NCBI GenBank assembly: GCA_018224455.1
Contig: JAGTUY010000205.1
Coordinates: 1-5,755 of the forward strand
Source: Desulfosarcina sp.
GTDB taxonomy: Bacteria; Desulfobacterota; Desulfobacteria; Desulfobacterales; Desulfosarcinaceae
Reading direction: 5' to 3'
Length of the DNA stretch: 5,755 bases
The notes below the pieces were generated by a model, which had not been told where the DNA came from, made no database searches, and saw only the letters and a program-made list of their open reading frames with translations. Below, in pieces: positions 5,521 through 5,755 of this stretch. The position numbers and the translations under genes are program-made. Position 1 is the stretch's first letter; the number at the start of each line of letters is the position of its first letter.

Positions 5521-5755
5521 TCAGCCACTGTCAAAAAAAACCTGATTTCGGCTGGCGGACACCGGCAACCCAAACCAGAATCGGTAGCCATAACGAAAAA
5601 TATCCAGCAGGGGCAATCCCTGGGAAAACCCGGTCATCAGCGGGATTCTGGCGGGCGGCGAGACCAGCAGCAGATGCCCCGTCCCAGGCAGCCGGTAGAA
5701 AGCCGCCGAGGCAGCCTGAGCAACAATAAGATCGCGTTGAATCGGCATCAACCCC
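5521..5755 (-). CDS. Possible C-terminal part of an unrecognised protein (partial)
   Basis: A minus-strand frame is open from the right edge to a TGA at 5523-5521, giving about 77 residues. It ends FRYGYRFWFGLPVSASRN followed by QVFFDSG. I do not recognise a family. The peptide is moderately hydrophobic (LLLV, IPLMTG, GLPLLDIF, RFWFGLP), and it would be convergent with the thiamine-binding gene, leaving eight bases between their stops. In-window start options are TTG at 5751 and ATG at 5748, but the true start may lie outside. A second minus frame is also open through most of this stretch, so an open frame alone is weak evidence. It may be non-coding. Confidence 0.35.
   Translation of the reverse strand, partial: GLMPIQRDLIVAQAASAAFYRLPGTGHLLLVSPPARIPLMTGFSQGLPLLDIFRYGYRFWFGLPVSASRNQVFFDSG

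Noticed and set aside
5519..5557. Inverted repeat CGTCAGCC / GGCTGGCG as a terminator after the thiamine-binding gene
   Set aside because: The arms pair over eight positions with one G-U, but the loop is 23 bases and no T-run follows the stem on the plus strand. It is too weak to call.
5657..5755. Plus-strand frame starting ATG at about 5674 and open to the edge
   Set aside because: The short peptide begins MPRPRQPVESRRG, is basic, has no good ribosome-binding site and no family resemblance.

Overview
The window is a GC-rich bacterial segment with one co-directional plus-strand gene row: the 3' end of parE, then parC, a NUDIX hydrolase, a MetF–MetV fusion type methylenetetrahydrofolate reductase, and a small MTH1187-family thiamine-binding protein. 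A possible partial minus-strand gene runs in from the right edge. The gene content suggests an anaerobic or deep-branching proteobacterium. The MetF protein carries the cysteine-rich MetV-like domain known from Wood-Ljungdahl organisms, and small MTH1187 proteins are common in archaea and sulfate reducers. Desulfobacterota (Desulfobacterales-like) is my best inference. It rests on gene content only, because ParE and ParC themselves read very much like the gammaproteobacterial (E. coli) proteins.

Layout: 1-78 is the last 25 codons of parE. 79-308 is a 230-base gene-free spacer built largely of short tandem repeats. 309-2606 is parC, complete, with its active-site tyrosine and a full C-terminal beta-propeller region. 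2656-3543 is a NUDIX hydrolase with a split NUDIX box, as in the NUDT19 (RP2p) group. 3566-5143 is the MetF–MetV fusion. 5112-5198 holds two adjacent minisatellite-like arrays (3 x 14 and 4 x 9 bases). 5207-5512 is the thiamine-binding-fold protein. 5513-5755 holds only a doubtful minus-strand partial ORF.

ParE and ParC form topoisomerase IV, the decatenating enzyme. The NUDIX and MetF genes are 22 bases apart and probably co-transcribed. The 49-base parC–NUDIX gap and the 63-base metF–thiamine-binding gap show no convincing terminator, so one transcript may cover several of these genes. No functional link between topoisomerase IV and the C1/cofactor genes is evident from the sequence.

The most unusual signal is not a gene. 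Non-coding stretches here are made of short, degenerate tandem repeats with several different units (7, 8, 9, 10 and 14 bases), and some words recur in distant spacers. A CTGARRAC..GGAGGTCTGA motif brackets metF at both ends. It supplies the NUDIX stop codon and the metF ribosome-binding site upstream, and the metF stop codon downstream. I see no CRISPR array, transposase, tRNA, rRNA or recognisable riboswitch, and no strong evidence for an undescribed protein system.
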